The notes under the pieces are model-generated. The model was not told the origin of the DNA and did not search any database. It worked only from the letters and a program-made list of their open reading frames with translations. The position numbers and the translations under genes were made by a program. This document shows positions 8,712 through 16,666 of a stretch of 64,000 nucleotides of DNA, piece after piece. This DNA is from Mycobacteriales bacterium (GTDB lineage: Bacteria; Actinomycetota; Actinomycetes; Mycobacteriales; Mycobacteriaceae), in assembly GCA_012842085.1 (NCBI GenBank), contig DUTM01000006.1, positions 151,173 through 215,172 on the forward strand. The letters run 5' to 3'. Numbering within the stretch: position 1 is the first letter of the stretch; each line of letters starts with the position of its first letter.

Positions 8712-9858
8712 TGCCTTCCTTCCATTCTGACCACGGAATATTCCAGTCGCCTAGACCGTCGTCACCAGGCAAAGTGGGGCCTTTAGTGTTTGTGACGGTG
8801 ACCGGATCACCTGGTTTGAGGGTATCGTATACCCACTTGCCGTTTTCCGTGGAGACGTTCAAACAGCCGTGCGAGGCGTTGGTATTTCCCTGTGCCCACA
8901 CGGACCAGGGGGCGGCGTGAATGAAAATGCCGCTATAGGACATGCGGGTGGCCCACTGAACATCAGTTTTGTATCCGTCGGCAGAATCCACCGGAACACC
9001 GAAGGTGGAGGAGTCCATGACGATGTGTTCGTGCTTATCGCCAATGTAGTAGATGCCGTTCGGTGTGGGGAAGCGGTCGGTACCCATGGCGATCGGGATG
9101 GTGCGAATGGTTTTACCATTCTTCTTGATGATCAGTTCGTGGGTTTTGTCGTCCGCGAATCCTTCCACTCTCTCACCGATAGTGAAGGAGGATTTGGCGT
9201 TCGCTTCCGCAAAAATGCCGTTGCCCATGTCTTGGCCGTAGCAGTCGACCTTGACATCAATTTTGGTGCCGGGTTCCCAGAAGTGTTCACCGCGCCACCG
9301 GACTTCCCTGTTGCTTACCCAGAAGAATGCGCCTTCCACCTTCGGGGTGGTTTCAATGTGGATGCATTTTTGGGCGCGTTTCCGGTCCGCAATCGGTTCA
9401 TCGAATTTAACGGCGACAGGCTGCGCCACCCCCACTACGGATCCATCCGGGGGATACACCATGGGGGCGGTGTAGTTGTCGGGCATGATGGTGGCGAACG
9501 TTTGGGTGCGGATGACGGCCTTGCCATCCTTGGTGGCTTTAGCCGTCAGCTTGTAGCTGTTGTTAAAGGCGAGTGGTTCAATGTTGTACCACTCGTTGCC
9601 GTCAAGTTCGGCTTTAACCTCTTTGCCAGTTTCTTCATTCACCAGCGTGACATAATCGAGTTTTCCGCCCACGGCTTGGATATGGACTGTTTCCAGCACA
9701 TCGACATCGGCTTTGCCGTCTTCAATAGAGGAGAAGATTTCGGGAAGTTTCTCCTCGTTGGATTCGAAAATCGTACAGGAGGTAATTCCCAAGCCAATAA
9801 TGAGTACACCAAAAAGAGCTATGAAGGCACGGCTCAAATTCTTTGCCGATATGTGCAT
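8698..9858 (-). CDS. lipoprotein L,D-transpeptidase (YkuD domain)
   Basis: A 386-residue exported enzyme that forms 3-3 cross-links in peptidoglycan. A lipoprotein signal ends in LGITSC (Cys28). Two Ig-like domains follow (about 45-250), as in mycobacterial LdtMt proteins, then the YkuD catalytic domain with IHAAPWS and SHGCLNV (catalytic Cys at about 332). The C-terminus is Trp-rich (GDWNIPWSEW). CCTCC on the plus strand at 9864-9868 is the SD for the ATG at 9858, so this is preferred over the in-frame ATG at 9870. The SPW membrane protein gene overlaps its 3' end. Confidence 0.94.
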   Translation of the reverse strand: MHISAKNLSRAFIALFGVLIIGLGITSCTIFESNEEKLPEIFSSIEDGKADVDVLETVHIQAVGGKLDYVTLVNEETGKEVKAELDGNEWYNIEPLAFNNSYKLTAKATKDGKAVIRTQTFATIMPDNYTAPMVYPPDGSVVGVAQPVAVKFDEPIADRKRAQKCIHIETTPKVEGAFFWVSNREVRWRGEHFWEPGTKIDVKVDCYGQDMGNGIFAEANAKSSFTIGERVEGFADDKTHELIIKKNGKTIRTIPIAMGTDRFPTPNGIYYIGDKHEHIVMDSSTFGVPVDSADGYKTDVQWATRMSYSGIFIHAAPWSVWAQGNTNASHGCLNVSTENGKWVYDTLKPGDPVTVTNTKGPTLPGDDGLGDWNIPWSEWKEGNADG

Positions 9859-10051
9859 GAGAACCTCCATGCTGGACGCACTAGTTGCGCTCTACTTAAG
9901 TGATAGTAATAAGTTGTGAAGTATGAAGTTCGCTCCAGGTAACTTAGTGTGCGAGCGATACTGCTACACTACCCAAAATTTAAAAATACAGCCTATTTGG
10001 CGCGTTGATTACCAGGGTAGAAGTGCTCGCTAGACGTGAAAGGTTGGAGCG
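9859..10051. other. intergenic leader of the L,D-transpeptidase
   Basis: A/T-rich stretch with no convincing ORF or RNA gene. It presumably holds the promoter of the minus-strand transpeptidase operon; no clear -35/-10 pair could be assigned. The rest of the gap up to 10403 holds two terminators and tRNA-Lys. Confidence 0.4.
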
Positions 10052-10080
10052 CAAAAAAGGCCCCTGTTTAGGGGCCTATG
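10052..10080 (-). terminator. terminator downstream of tRNA-Lys
   Basis: Read on the minus strand, AGGCCCC-N6-GGGGCCT is followed by TTTTTT. It lies about 95 bases past the tRNA-Lys 3' end. Confidence 0.8.
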
Positions 10081-10174
10081 CACAAAAATTCATTATAGTG
10101 CGGAATTTTTGCGGAATTTAGGGGCTATCTGCTCGGCTGAACGACTGTTGAAAACCGTTCTACCTGCGGTTATG

Positions 10175-10249
10175 TGGTACACCACCGGGGACTCGAACCC
10201 CGAACCCACTGATTAAGAGTCAGTTGCTCTACCATTGAGCTAGTGGTGC
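10175..10249 (-). tRNA. tRNA-Lys (anticodon CTT), CCA encoded
   Basis: Acceptor GCACCAC pairs with GTGGTGT, with a G-U at the first pair. The anticodon stem-loop CTGA-CTCTTAA-TCAG gives CUU, and the T-loop GGTTCGAGTCCC is intact. A discriminator A and CCA follow in the DNA. Confidence 0.95.
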
Positions 10250-10344
10250 AGGTGCTTATTTGCAACAGACAAAACTTTATAACTTTTTAACGGCATAAAC
10301 AAATCAGCTGGTCAAAAGTTTCTAGGGGATTAACACCAGAAGAT

Positions 10345-10385
10345 AAAAGTACCGGACACCCCGATAGGGTATCCGGTACTTTTTG
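10345..10385 (-). terminator. terminator of the csbD-like gene
   Basis: On the minus strand AAAAGTACCGGATACCC pairs with GGGTGTCCGGTACTTTT around a 5-base loop, starting about 20 bases after the stop. T-rich on both sides, so it may work in both directions. Confidence 0.85.
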
Positions 10386-10403
10386 GAAGTCTGGGTTGTT
10401 TTA

Positions 10404-10628
10404 CTACTTCAGGCCTTCTACGAATCCTTTGGCCTTGTCGGCAACTTTGCCGGCCTTTTCAGCTGTGGCGTCCTTGACATCTTCAGCCTTGCCAGCAACA
10501 GCGGACTTGGCCTGGTCAACCTTACCTTCGGTCTTCAGCTGTTCGTCACCGAGGACGTCTCCGGCGCCTTCCTTGGCCTTGCCGGCGATGTCGTCTGCAG
10601 CGTTCTTGGCTTTATCTTCGAGGGACAT
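10404..10628 (-). CDS. CsbD-family stress protein
   Basis: A 74-residue, highly charged Ala/Lys/Asp-rich protein with the CsbD pattern: a DKAKNAADDIAGKAKEGAGDVLGDEQLKTEG-type N-terminus (given here in two overlapping pieces, DKAKNAADDIAGK and GDVLGDEQLKTEG) followed by helical KAEDVKDATAEKAG repeats. Family members are abundant general-stress proteins, and the molecular function is unclear. GGAGG lies 5 bases before the ATG. Monocistronic, flanked by tRNA-Lys and tRNA-His on the same strand. Confidence 0.85.
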   Translation of the reverse strand: MSLEDKAKNAADDIAGKAKEGAGDVLGDEQLKTEGKVDQAKSAVAGKAEDVKDATAEKAGKVADKAKGFVEGLK

Positions 10629-10810
10629 AATGCCTCCTAGTTCTCGTAAAACATTTCATGTGACCTTATCAGTCACTGTCTATCTTATATGCTTTCCTAA
10701 TATTTCGCTTTGGTGCTCACCAATATGAATAGGCCAAAACCTCATTACTGCCACTGTTTTCGCAGTAAGGGCCATAGTTTCTCCCTTAGAGAATTTTTAT
10801 TTTTGGGCAT

Positions 10811-10842
10811 AAAAAAGCCCCCGCACAGTAATGCGGGGGCTT
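10811..10842 (-). terminator. terminator of tRNA-His
   Basis: On the minus strand AAGCCCCCGCA-N10-TGCGGGGGCTT leads into TTTT, just 6 bases past the tRNA 3' end. Confidence 0.88.
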
Positions 10843-10847
10843 GTGGG

Positions 10848-10921
10848 GGTGAGTGACGGGACTCGAACCCGCGACACCCAGGATCACAACCTGGTGCTCT
10901 ACCAACTGAACTACACTCACC
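10848..10921 (-). tRNA. tRNA-His (anticodon GTG)
   Basis: Acceptor GTGAGTG pairs with CACTCAC, with the extra G-1 typical of tRNA-His opposite discriminator C. The anticodon loop TTGTGAT between CCAGG/CCTGG gives GUG. CCA is not encoded. It lies next to orn, as in mycobacteria. Confidence 0.96.
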
Positions 10922-10999
10922 AGAGGCCGCTTTTGGCGGCACGAACTATAGTAGCGAAGAATTACAGTTTCTGAAAATCCTTGTCGCCGTCACTTAATT

Positions 11000-11623
11000 C
11001 TAATACTCGAACGTTTCCCGAATTTGTTCGGTTGTTGGACCAGGGGAGGGAACGAACGCGACCGTCCGATAGTATTCCAACTCGCGAATGGACTCTTTAA
11101 TGTCGTCCATGGCGCGGTGTGTCATACCTTTTTCCGGCTGGTTGATATAGACCTGCGGAAACCAGCGGCGGCATAGCTCTTTAATAGTTGACACATCAAT
11201 CATGCGGTAGTGCAGATAGTTGTCCAGCTCCGGCATGTCACGTGCAATAAACGTTCTATCCGTCGCAATACTGTTACCGGCCAGGGGAGCAATCCGCGGT
11301 TCGGCTACGAAACGTTTAATGTACTTCAGTACCTCTTGTTCCGCTTCCGCCACAGTCACGGTGCTCTTCCGGATTTCTTCGGTCAGTCCACTCTTGGCGT
11401 GCATCTCGGTGACAACATCATCCATCGCCGCTAATTTCTCATCAGTGGTGTGGATGACGATATCTACGCCTTCCTCATCGAGAAGGTTCAGCTGGCCGTC
11501 CGTCACCAGCACCGAAATCTCCACCAGGTCGTCCGTCTCCCGGTCCAGCCCGGTCATTTCACAGTCAATCCAGACGATCCGATCCAGTTTTTCTGGCAGG
11601 TTGAGTGGATCAATCGTGGTCAT
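11000..11623 (-). CDS. orn: oligoribonuclease
   Basis: A 207-residue DEDDh 3'-5' exoribonuclease that degrades 2-5 nt RNA, including pGpG in many bacteria. Exo I motif [10 protein letters not shown] (Asp20, Glu22), Exo II around [10 protein letters not shown] and Exo III HRAMDDI are intact. The start codon overlaps the stop of cmrA as TAATG, so the two are translationally coupled. The cmrA-orn pairing is conserved in mycolate-producing actinobacteria. Confidence 0.96.
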   Translation of the reverse strand: MTTIDPLNLPEKLDRIVWIDCEMTGLDRETDDLVEISVLVTDGQLNLLDEEGVDIVIHTTDEKLAAMDDVVTEMHAKSGLTEEIRKSTVTVAEAEQEVLKYIKRFVAEPRIAPLAGNSIATDRTFIARDMPELDNYLHYRMIDVSTIKELCRRWFPQVYINQPEKGMTHRAMDDIKESIRELEYYRTVAFVPSPGPTTEQIRETFEY

Positions 11624-12432
11624 TAAATATTTCCCTCAGAAAGTTTTTTGTAGACGAATTTGTTGCCCGGCAACGTCACAGGATGTGGCAGGTAACCAAT
11701 AGCGTTCATGATCTTGCCAATAATTCCCGGCACGATCCGGCGCTTATTGTCCCGCAACCCGTCCAACGACATTTGCGCAACCTCATCCGAGTTAGCCCAC
11801 ATGAAGCTAGGAATCATGCGGTCCAGGAAGGTTTCCTCATCCTCGGTTTTCTCCACCGGGCGCACTGGGCCAGGTGCCAGGAGGGTGACGTTAATGCCGT
11901 AATCCACCATTTCGCCACGCAGCGCTTCAGAGAAGGTGTTGACGAAGGCTTTGCTTGCGGCGTAGGTCGAGTTGTACGGAATTGGCATATTGCCGGCAGC
12001 AGAACCTACGTTCAGGATGCCACCGGAGCGGCGCTCCACCATTTGGGGAAGAACCGCCAGAATCAGTTCGTGCACCGCATTAGCGTTTAGCTGCATCTGC
12101 AGGTGCTCTTTATCCTCCGGAAGCTCCGCCAGGTTGCCGAAGGTTGCGGTGCCCGCATCGTTGCAAAGAATGTCGATCTGCATGCCGCGAATCTCATCAG
12201 TGAGTTCTTTGCGGGCAGCCGGATCCGCAAGATCGCAGGGGCGGGAGAGCGCTTTCACGCCGTAGTCAGCTTCAATTTGGGCAGCAAGCTCGTCTAGCAG
12301 GGCTTTCCGACGCGCAACTAGCACCACGTTGTATCCACGTTTCGCCAGATTAATCGCGAGGTATTGGCCAATGCCTTGGGAGGCGCCGGTGACTACCGAA
12401 TAGCTATTTGATGAAGGGTTAGGTATTGCCAT
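11623..12432 (-). CDS. cmrA: SDR oxidoreductase, mycolate reductase CmrA-like (Rv2509)
   Basis: A 269-residue short-chain dehydrogenase. The cofactor motif [11 protein letters not shown], the structural motif NDAGTATFG, the catalytic YAASK and the preceding [11 protein letters not shown] are present. The sequence and its position next to orn match Rv2509/CmrA, which reduces the 3-oxo group of newly condensed mycolates in Mycobacterium and Corynebacterium. From this I infer that the host makes mycolic acids. TAGACT lies 7 bases before the ATG and there is no SD, so the mRNA may be leaderless. orn is coupled downstream; the HNH nuclease is divergent. Confidence 0.88.
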   Translation of the reverse strand: MAIPNPSSNSYSVVTGASQGIGQYLAINLAKRGYNVVLVARRKALLDELAAQIEADYGVKALSRPCDLADPAARKELTDEIRGMQIDILCNDAGTATFGNLAELPEDKEHLQMQLNANAVHELILAVLPQMVERRSGGILNVGSAAGNMPIPYNSTYAASKAFVNTFSEALRGEMVDYGINVTLLAPGPVRPVEKTEDEETFLDRMIPSFMWANSDEVAQMSLDGLRDNKRRIVPGIIGKIMNAIGYLPHPVTLPGNKFVYKKLSEGNI

Positions 12433-12439
12433 AACGAAT

Positions 12440-12445
12440 AGTCTA
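12440..12445 (-). promoter_or_regulatory. putative -10 box for leaderless cmrA mRNA
   Basis: TAGACT is followed by 7 bases and the ATG at 12432. This matches TANNNT and implies a transcript starting at or next to the start codon. Confidence 0.45.
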
Positions 12446-12474
12446 GGTGACCGCCGCGCGGGACTCCACAGGGT

Positions 12475-12480
12475 TAGGAT
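12475..12480 (+). promoter_or_regulatory. putative -10 box of the exported HNH nuclease gene
   Basis: TAGGAT fits TANNNT and lies 31 bases before the ATG at 12512, leaving room for the SD GGGAG. It is back to back with the cmrA -10 box, about 30 bases away. Confidence 0.35.
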
Positions 12481-12511
12481 AGCGGTAACAGGGAATGGGA
12501 GAACTACAAAG

Positions 12512-13273
12512 ATGTTGGGTCGGATTCAAGGGCGGCTAAACCGCCGTATTGTCACGTTTTTAAGCTTCGCAGCAGTCCTCATGATGAGCTGGACCGCAGG
12601 GATATCTCCGGCAACTGCCAATGCCGCAGGCGAACAAGTCCCGGCACACACTATCCCGGCAGCCTGGCAATTACGGGTGCTGAAGGACTTCGGCCTCACT
12701 TCCTATCGGGACGCCATTCCACACGCGAAAGCCCTTCCCGTCAAGGGCCGCGCCCCGAAGACCGGTTACAAACGCTCACTCTATGGAACCGCGTGGACTG
12801 ATAATGCCGATGTTCTCTACGGGCACAACGGCTGCCGCACTCGGGAAGATATCCTGCAACGCGACCTGGTAGCGGTAAGGATGCGAGAGGGAAGCAACTG
12901 CATCGTCGAAAGTGGCCTACTGCTAGACCCCTACACCGCCGAGATTGTGTACTTTGTGCGGGGCCCGCAAACCAGTGCAGAAGTCCAGATTGACCACGTG
13001 GTGGCATTGTCTGACTCCTGGCAAAAAGGCGCCCAGCAATGGGAATTCCAGAAGCGAGTCAACTTTGCCAACGATCCCCGCAACCTCATCGCCGTCAGCG
13101 GCTACATTAACCAACAAAAAGGCGCCAGTGACACCGCCACGTGGCTACCCCCAAACAAGGCTTATCGCTGCGAATACGTCACCCGGCAAGTGGAAGTGAA
13201 ACGCGTTTATGGATTGTGGGTAACACAGGCCGAACAAGACGCAATGGTGCGGGAACTCTCCAAGTGCTGCTAA
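12512..13273 (+). CDS. exported HNH nuclease-like protein (DUF1524/GmrSD C-terminal type)
   Basis: A 253-residue protein with a signal peptide or anchor (about 15-38, FLSFAAVLMMSWTAG to ATANA) and a C-terminal HNH fold: IDHVVALSDSWQKGA (first His), DPRNLIAVSGYINQQKGASD (Asn and Lys of the second motif) and WLPPNKAYRCEYV. This arrangement is seen in many exported actinobacterial proteins annotated as DUF1524 HNH endonucleases. It probably cleaves DNA outside the cell, for nutrient scavenging or competition; the substrate is unproven. Four cysteines after the signal may form disulfides, including the C-terminal CC. Divergent from cmrA. Confidence 0.82.
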   Translation: MLGRIQGRLNRRIVTFLSFAAVLMMSWTAGISPATANAAGEQVPAHTIPAAWQLRVLKDFGLTSYRDAIPHAKALPVKGRAPKTGYKRSLYGTAWTDNADVLYGHNGCRTREDILQRDLVAVRMREGSNCIVESGLLLDPYTAEIVYFVRGPQTSAEVQIDHVVALSDSWQKGAQQWEFQKRVNFANDPRNLIAVSGYINQQKGASDTATWLPPNKAYRCEYVTRQVEVKRVYGLWVTQAEQDAMVRELSKCC

Positions 13274-13336
13274 CCGATGTGTGCTGCTAACTGTTTTGCA
13301 GCACCGTCAAACGTCCACAATAACTGCACAAATATT

Positions 13337-13364
13337 GAACCGCCCCAAACAGGTGGGGCGGTTC
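13337..13364. terminator. bidirectional hairpin between the HNH nuclease and repeat-protein genes
   Basis: GAACCGCCCC / GGGGCGGTTC around an 8-base loop between two convergent genes. There is no long T run on either side, so strength is uncertain. Confidence 0.6.
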
Positions 13365-13393
13365 TGTGCGTTGAAGTTATTTAATGATGAACA

Positions 13394-13897
13394 TTAGCGC
13401 TTCCAGTTGGGGCCAGGCCTGTTTGCGCCAGGCTTGTTCTTACCAGGTTTCTGGGGACCTTGCTGGCCACGCTGACCGCGCTTGTCCTTCTTACCCTGGT
13501 TCTTTCCGCGCTTACCTTGTTGATTGGCTTGGTTGCGGCCCTGTCCCGGCTTGTTCTTGCCGTAGGTGCCATTTTGCGGTCCGCCAGTGCCATCGCGACG
13601 GGGGCCATCATTGGGGCACTGCCAATCGCCATTCGGGTTGTTCGGGTTTTGACGGGGTCCGCCAGTACCGTCGCGGCGGGGTCCGTCATTGGGGCAATCC
13701 CAATTTCCGTTACCTGGGCGGTCGCCCGGGCGAGGCGGAGTGGGTTTGTCCGGTCGCTGCAGGGCAGTCTCTTGGACGTCGCCTCCTACGGCGTTAATAG
13801 TAGGTTCCAGTGTGGCGGCGGATGCGACGGAGGCTCCACCAATGCCCACTGCTGTCGCTGCGAGTGCGGCAATTGCCGCGTTCTTGATCTTCATCAT
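13394..13897 (-). CDS. exported Gly/Pro/Lys/Arg-rich repeat protein
   Basis: A 167-residue protein I do not recognise. A signal peptide (KNAAIAALAATAVGIGG to SAA, about residues 1-28) precedes a mature region of extreme composition. It has two copies of a W-x-CPNDGPRRDGTGGP unit (about 66-81 and 92-107) joined by a Pro/Asn-rich linker. A strongly basic tail rich in Gly, Lys, Arg, Gln and Pro follows (KNKPGQGRNQANQQGKRG and similar). Each unit has one cysteine. The mature protein is predicted to be disordered and highly positive, which would suit binding to wall polymers, nucleic acid or host surfaces. No function is claimed. Confidence 0.65.
   Translation of the reverse strand: MMKIKNAAIAALAATAVGIGGASVASAATLEPTINAVGGDVQETALQRPDKPTPPRPGDRPGNGNWDCPNDGPRRDGTGGPRQNPNNPNGDWQCPNDGPRRDGTGGPQNGTYGKNKPGQGRNQANQQGKRGKNQGKKDKRGQRGQQGPQKPGKNKPGANRPGPNWKR
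13578..13705 (-). repeat. two-copy in-gene direct repeat
   Basis: Two units of about 50 bases (roughly 13578-13630 and 13656-13705) encode the duplicated W-x-CPNDGPRRDGTGGP motif. They differ mostly at third codon positions, so the duplication is not very recent. Confidence 0.7.
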
Positions 13898-14185
13898 GAT
13901 TCTATAGTCGCCTCCGATGCTGGAAACTTGCTGTGTACTACTGTCAACCTAGCTATGAGTTTTTTATTCCGAACGGTTGCAGTCACATGGCAAGGGGTAG
14001 TGATTTCAGCTCGTTGTTTGCGGCATCGTTGCTGTTCAGAGGCTTTACTGTGATGGGGTGACGGATCGTCGCTCCTAAGTAGCTGTCAAAGGTTTTAAGC
14101 TCATTCACAGCTTCAGTGTGTGTGGTGGCGTTTAGGGTCGCGCAGTCAGGCTAAATTGCTGGCAAAAAGTGTTTCTAACAACAAC
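13898..14185. other. intergenic region without recognised gene
   Basis: About 290 bases upstream of the repeat-protein gene, with stop codons in all frames over any useful length. No tRNA or riboswitch fold was recognised. It must include the promoter of the minus-strand repeat-protein gene. Confidence 0.4.
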
Positions 14186-14230
14186 AAAACCCCAGCTAGA
14201 AATCATAAAAACTATCTAACTGGGGGTTCT
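14186..14230 (-). terminator. terminator of tRNA-Arg
   Basis: On the minus strand AACCCCCAGTTAGA pairs with TCTAGCTGGGGTT across an A/T-rich loop, then TTGTTGTTG follows. It starts about 8 bases past the tRNA. Confidence 0.75.
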
Positions 14231-14237
14231 TATAAAG

Positions 14238-14310
14238 CGCCCCCAGAAGGATTCGAACCCTCGACCAATCGGGTAGAAGCCGACTGCTCTGTCCACTGAG
14301 CTATGGAGGC
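14238..14310 (-). tRNA. tRNA-Arg (anticodon TCT)
   Basis: 73 bases. Acceptor GCCTCCA pairs with TGGGGGC, with a T-G wobble at the fourth pair. The anticodon loop CTTCTAC gives UCU (codon AGA), and the T-arm GAGGGTTCGAATCCTTC is intact. CCA is not encoded. Confidence 0.95.
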
Positions 14311-14513
14311 CTATCCACATTCTAGACATGTTGTGCATAACTACATGAAACTCAAGGACTCCGAGCAATTGAGTGTGGAGGTGTGGAACATCATGGTCGT
14401 GGGTGCTGACGGCACGCGGAGCCGCTCCCAACATCTCTTCTCGCAACACGTAAGTGCTCAGCTGTCGTCGGCCCCACGCCCCTCCTAACCATCCCACTCA
14501 TTGAAGGAAAGTT

Positions 14514-14888
14514 ATGTCCAACAACACCGTTATCCTTGGAAATCTTGCGAATGATCCCCAGCTGCGGGACACTGGAAACCGTCCAGTTTGCAACTTCCGA
14601 ATCGCTTCCAATCGACGCTACTTCGACTCTTCTGCCCAAGAATGGAAAGAAAACGACACTCTCTTCCTGGAGGTCTCCTGCTGGGGGAACCTGGCAGAGA
14701 ATGTCGCCAGCACTTTGGGTAAAGGGGATGCCGTTATCGTGAATGGCCACCTCCGCACCGAAGAGTTCGTTCCGCAAGGCTCAGAACGCACAGTATCTGT
14801 CATTAAGTTGACGGCCACCACCGTGGGTAAAGATCTGCGCTACGGAACTGCGACTGATGGCACGCCGGAGGCGACACTCAAGCAATAG
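14514..14888 (+). CDS. single-stranded DNA-binding protein paralogue (short, no acidic tail)
   Basis: A 124-residue single-OB-fold protein with SSB-type features (VILGNLANDPQLRDTGNRPV, FRIASNRRY, FLEVSCWGNLAENV, KGDAVIVNGHLRTEEF). It stops soon after the fold and lacks the acidic DDDIPF-type tail that recruits partners in canonical SSB. Its place directly before ettA matches the second SSB of mycobacteria (Rv2478c), so it is probably an accessory SSB for stress, recombination or uptake rather than the replication SSB. GAAGGAAAG lies before the ATG. Confidence 0.85.
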   Translation: MSNNTVILGNLANDPQLRDTGNRPVCNFRIASNRRYFDSSAQEWKENDTLFLEVSCWGNLAENVASTLGKGDAVIVNGHLRTEEFVPQGSERTVSVIKLTATTVGKDLRYGTATDGTPEATLKQ

Positions 14889-14941
14889 CGGGTAGACTGG
14901 GCACGATAATTGCCGCAATTAGACTTCAAAGAGGTACACAC

Positions 14942-16615
14942 GTGTCTGAGTTCGTCTACACCATGCGCAACGTGCGCAAGGCTTTCGACGATAAAGTCAT
15001 TTTGGACAACGTCACAATGGCTTTCTACCACGGCGCCAAGATTGGTGTTGTGGGTCCCAACGGTGCTGGTAAGTCCAGCATTTTAAAAATTATGGCGGGA
15101 CTCGAAGAGCCTTCCAACGGAGACGCCTTCGCCGATCCTGATGCCACAGTGGGCATCCTCATGCAGGAGCCCGAACTTGATGAAAATAAGACGGTTCGCG
15201 AAAACGTAGAAGACGGCTTGGGTGACGTGATGGTCAACCTGAAGCGGTACAACGAGATCGCCGAACTTATGGCCACCGAGTACTCCGATGAGCTCATGGA
15301 GGAAATGGGCGAACTGCAGGAGAAGCTCGACGTCGCGGACGCCTGGGAAATTGACTCCAAACTTGAGCAAGCCATGGACGCACTGCGCTGCCCGCCGGGA
15401 GACTCCTCCGTGAAGCATCTTTCCGGTGGCGAGAAGCGTCGAGTAGCCCTGTGCAGACTGCTGCTCCAAGCTCCCGACCTGCTTCTTCTCGACGAGCCTA
15501 CAAACCACCTGGATGCCGAGTCGGTAGCCTGGTTGGAGAAATTCCTGCACGACTACAAGGGCGCAGTGCTGTGTATTACACATGACCGCTACTTCCTGGA
15601 CAATATTGCGGAATGGATTTGTGAGGTTGATCGTGGTCACCTCTACCCCTATGAAGGCAACTACTCCACCTACCTGGAGAAGAAGGCAGAACGCCTGGAG
15701 ATCGCGGGCCGGAAGGACGCCAAACTTCAGAAACGACTGAAGGACGAACTGGCCTGGGTTCGCTCCGGTACCAAAGCCCGTCAAGCCAAGTCGAAGGCCC
15801 GTCTGCAGCGCTATGAAGAGATGGCTGCCGAGGCGGAGAAGTACCGCAAACTGGACTTCGAAGAAATCCAGATCCCGACCCCACCGCGTCTCGGCAATGT
15901 GGTTGTGGAAGTGGATAACCTCACCAAAGGTTTCGACGGCCGCACCCTCATTAAAGACCTCTCGTTCACTCTGCCACGCAACGGCATTGTCGGCGTCATT
16001 GGCCCGAACGGCGTGGGTAAAACCACCCTCTTCAAAACCATTGTTGGGTTAGAGGAACCAGATTCTGGCACCGTTAAAGTTGGCGAAACTGTCCAGCTTT
16101 CCTACGTCGACCAGAACCGCGAACAGATTGATCCCAATAAGACTGTGTGGGAAGTGGTGTCTGACGGCCTTGACTACATTGAGGTCGGTCAAAACGAAAT
16201 GCCGTCCCGCGCCTACGTGTCTGCTTTCGGGCTCAAAGGCTCCGACCAGCAGAAGAAGGCCGGAGTCCTGTCCGGTGGTGAACGCAACCGCCTCAACTTG
16301 GCTCTCACCTTGAAGAAGGGCGGAAACCTGATTCTGCTGGACGAGCCCACCAACGACCTTGACGTAGAGACGCTCTCCTCGCTGGAGAACGCACTCACCA
16401 AGTTCCCTGGCTGTGCTGTGGTTATCTCCCACGACCGCTGGTTCTTGGACCGCACCTGTACCCACATTCTGGCCTGGGAAGGCAACGTGGAGGAAGGCAA
16501 GTGGTTCTGGTATGAGGGCAACTTCGAAGGCTACGAAGCCAACAAGATTAAGCGTCTGGGCGAAGAGGCGGCACGACCGCACCGCGTTGTTCACCGCAAA
16601 TTGACGCGTGACTAG
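14942..16615 (+). CDS. ettA: energy-dependent translational throttle protein EttA (ABC-F ATPase)
   Basis: A 557-residue soluble ABC-F protein with two nucleotide-binding domains. Walker A motifs are GPNGAGKSS (about 38-46) and GPNGVGKTT (about 350). Signatures LSGGEKRRV and LSGGERNRL and the Walker B/DEPTNHLD and DEPTNDLD boxes are present. EttA binds the ribosomal E site and gates the first elongation step according to the ATP/ADP ratio. The start is GTG with AAAGAGG about 9 bases before it. No membrane segments. Rv2477c is the mycobacterial counterpart, with the same neighbours. Confidence 0.95.
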   Translation: MSEFVYTMRNVRKAFDDKVILDNVTMAFYHGAKIGVVGPNGAGKSSILKIMAGLEEPSNGDAFADPDATVGILMQEPELDENKTVRENVEDGLGDVMVNLKRYNEIAELMATEYSDELMEEMGELQEKLDVADAWEIDSKLEQAMDALRCPPGDSSVKHLSGGEKRRVALCRLLLQAPDLLLLDEPTNHLDAESVAWLEKFLHDYKGAVLCITHDRYFLDNIAEWICEVDRGHLYPYEGNYSTYLEKKAERLEIAGRKDAKLQKRLKDELAWVRSGTKARQAKSKARLQRYEEMAAEAEKYRKLDFEEIQIPTPPRLGNVVVEVDNLTKGFDGRTLIKDLSFTLPRNGIVGVIGPNGVGKTTLFKTIVGLEEPDSGTVKVGETVQLSYVDQNREQIDPNKTVWEVVSDGLDYIEVGQNEMPSRAYVSAFGLKGSDQQKKAGVLSGGERNRLNLALTLKKGGNLILLDEPTNDLDVETLSSLENALTKFPGCAVVISHDRWFLDRTCTHILAWEGNVEEGKWFWYEGNFEGYEANKIKRLGEEAARPHRVVHRKLTRD

Positions 16616-16666
16616 ACTGTAAATGTAGCTAAACCCCATACGGACTTCTGGAGAGGGAGAACCTTT

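Noticed and set aside
10090..10140. Short repeated TGCGGAATTT words near tRNA-Lys, considered as an attachment site
   Set aside because: Only two short copies with no integrase or second tRNA fragment nearby.
13578..13705. Possible CRISPR-like array
   Set aside because: Only two units with coding-type third-position divergence, lying inside an ORF; no unique spacers or cas genes.
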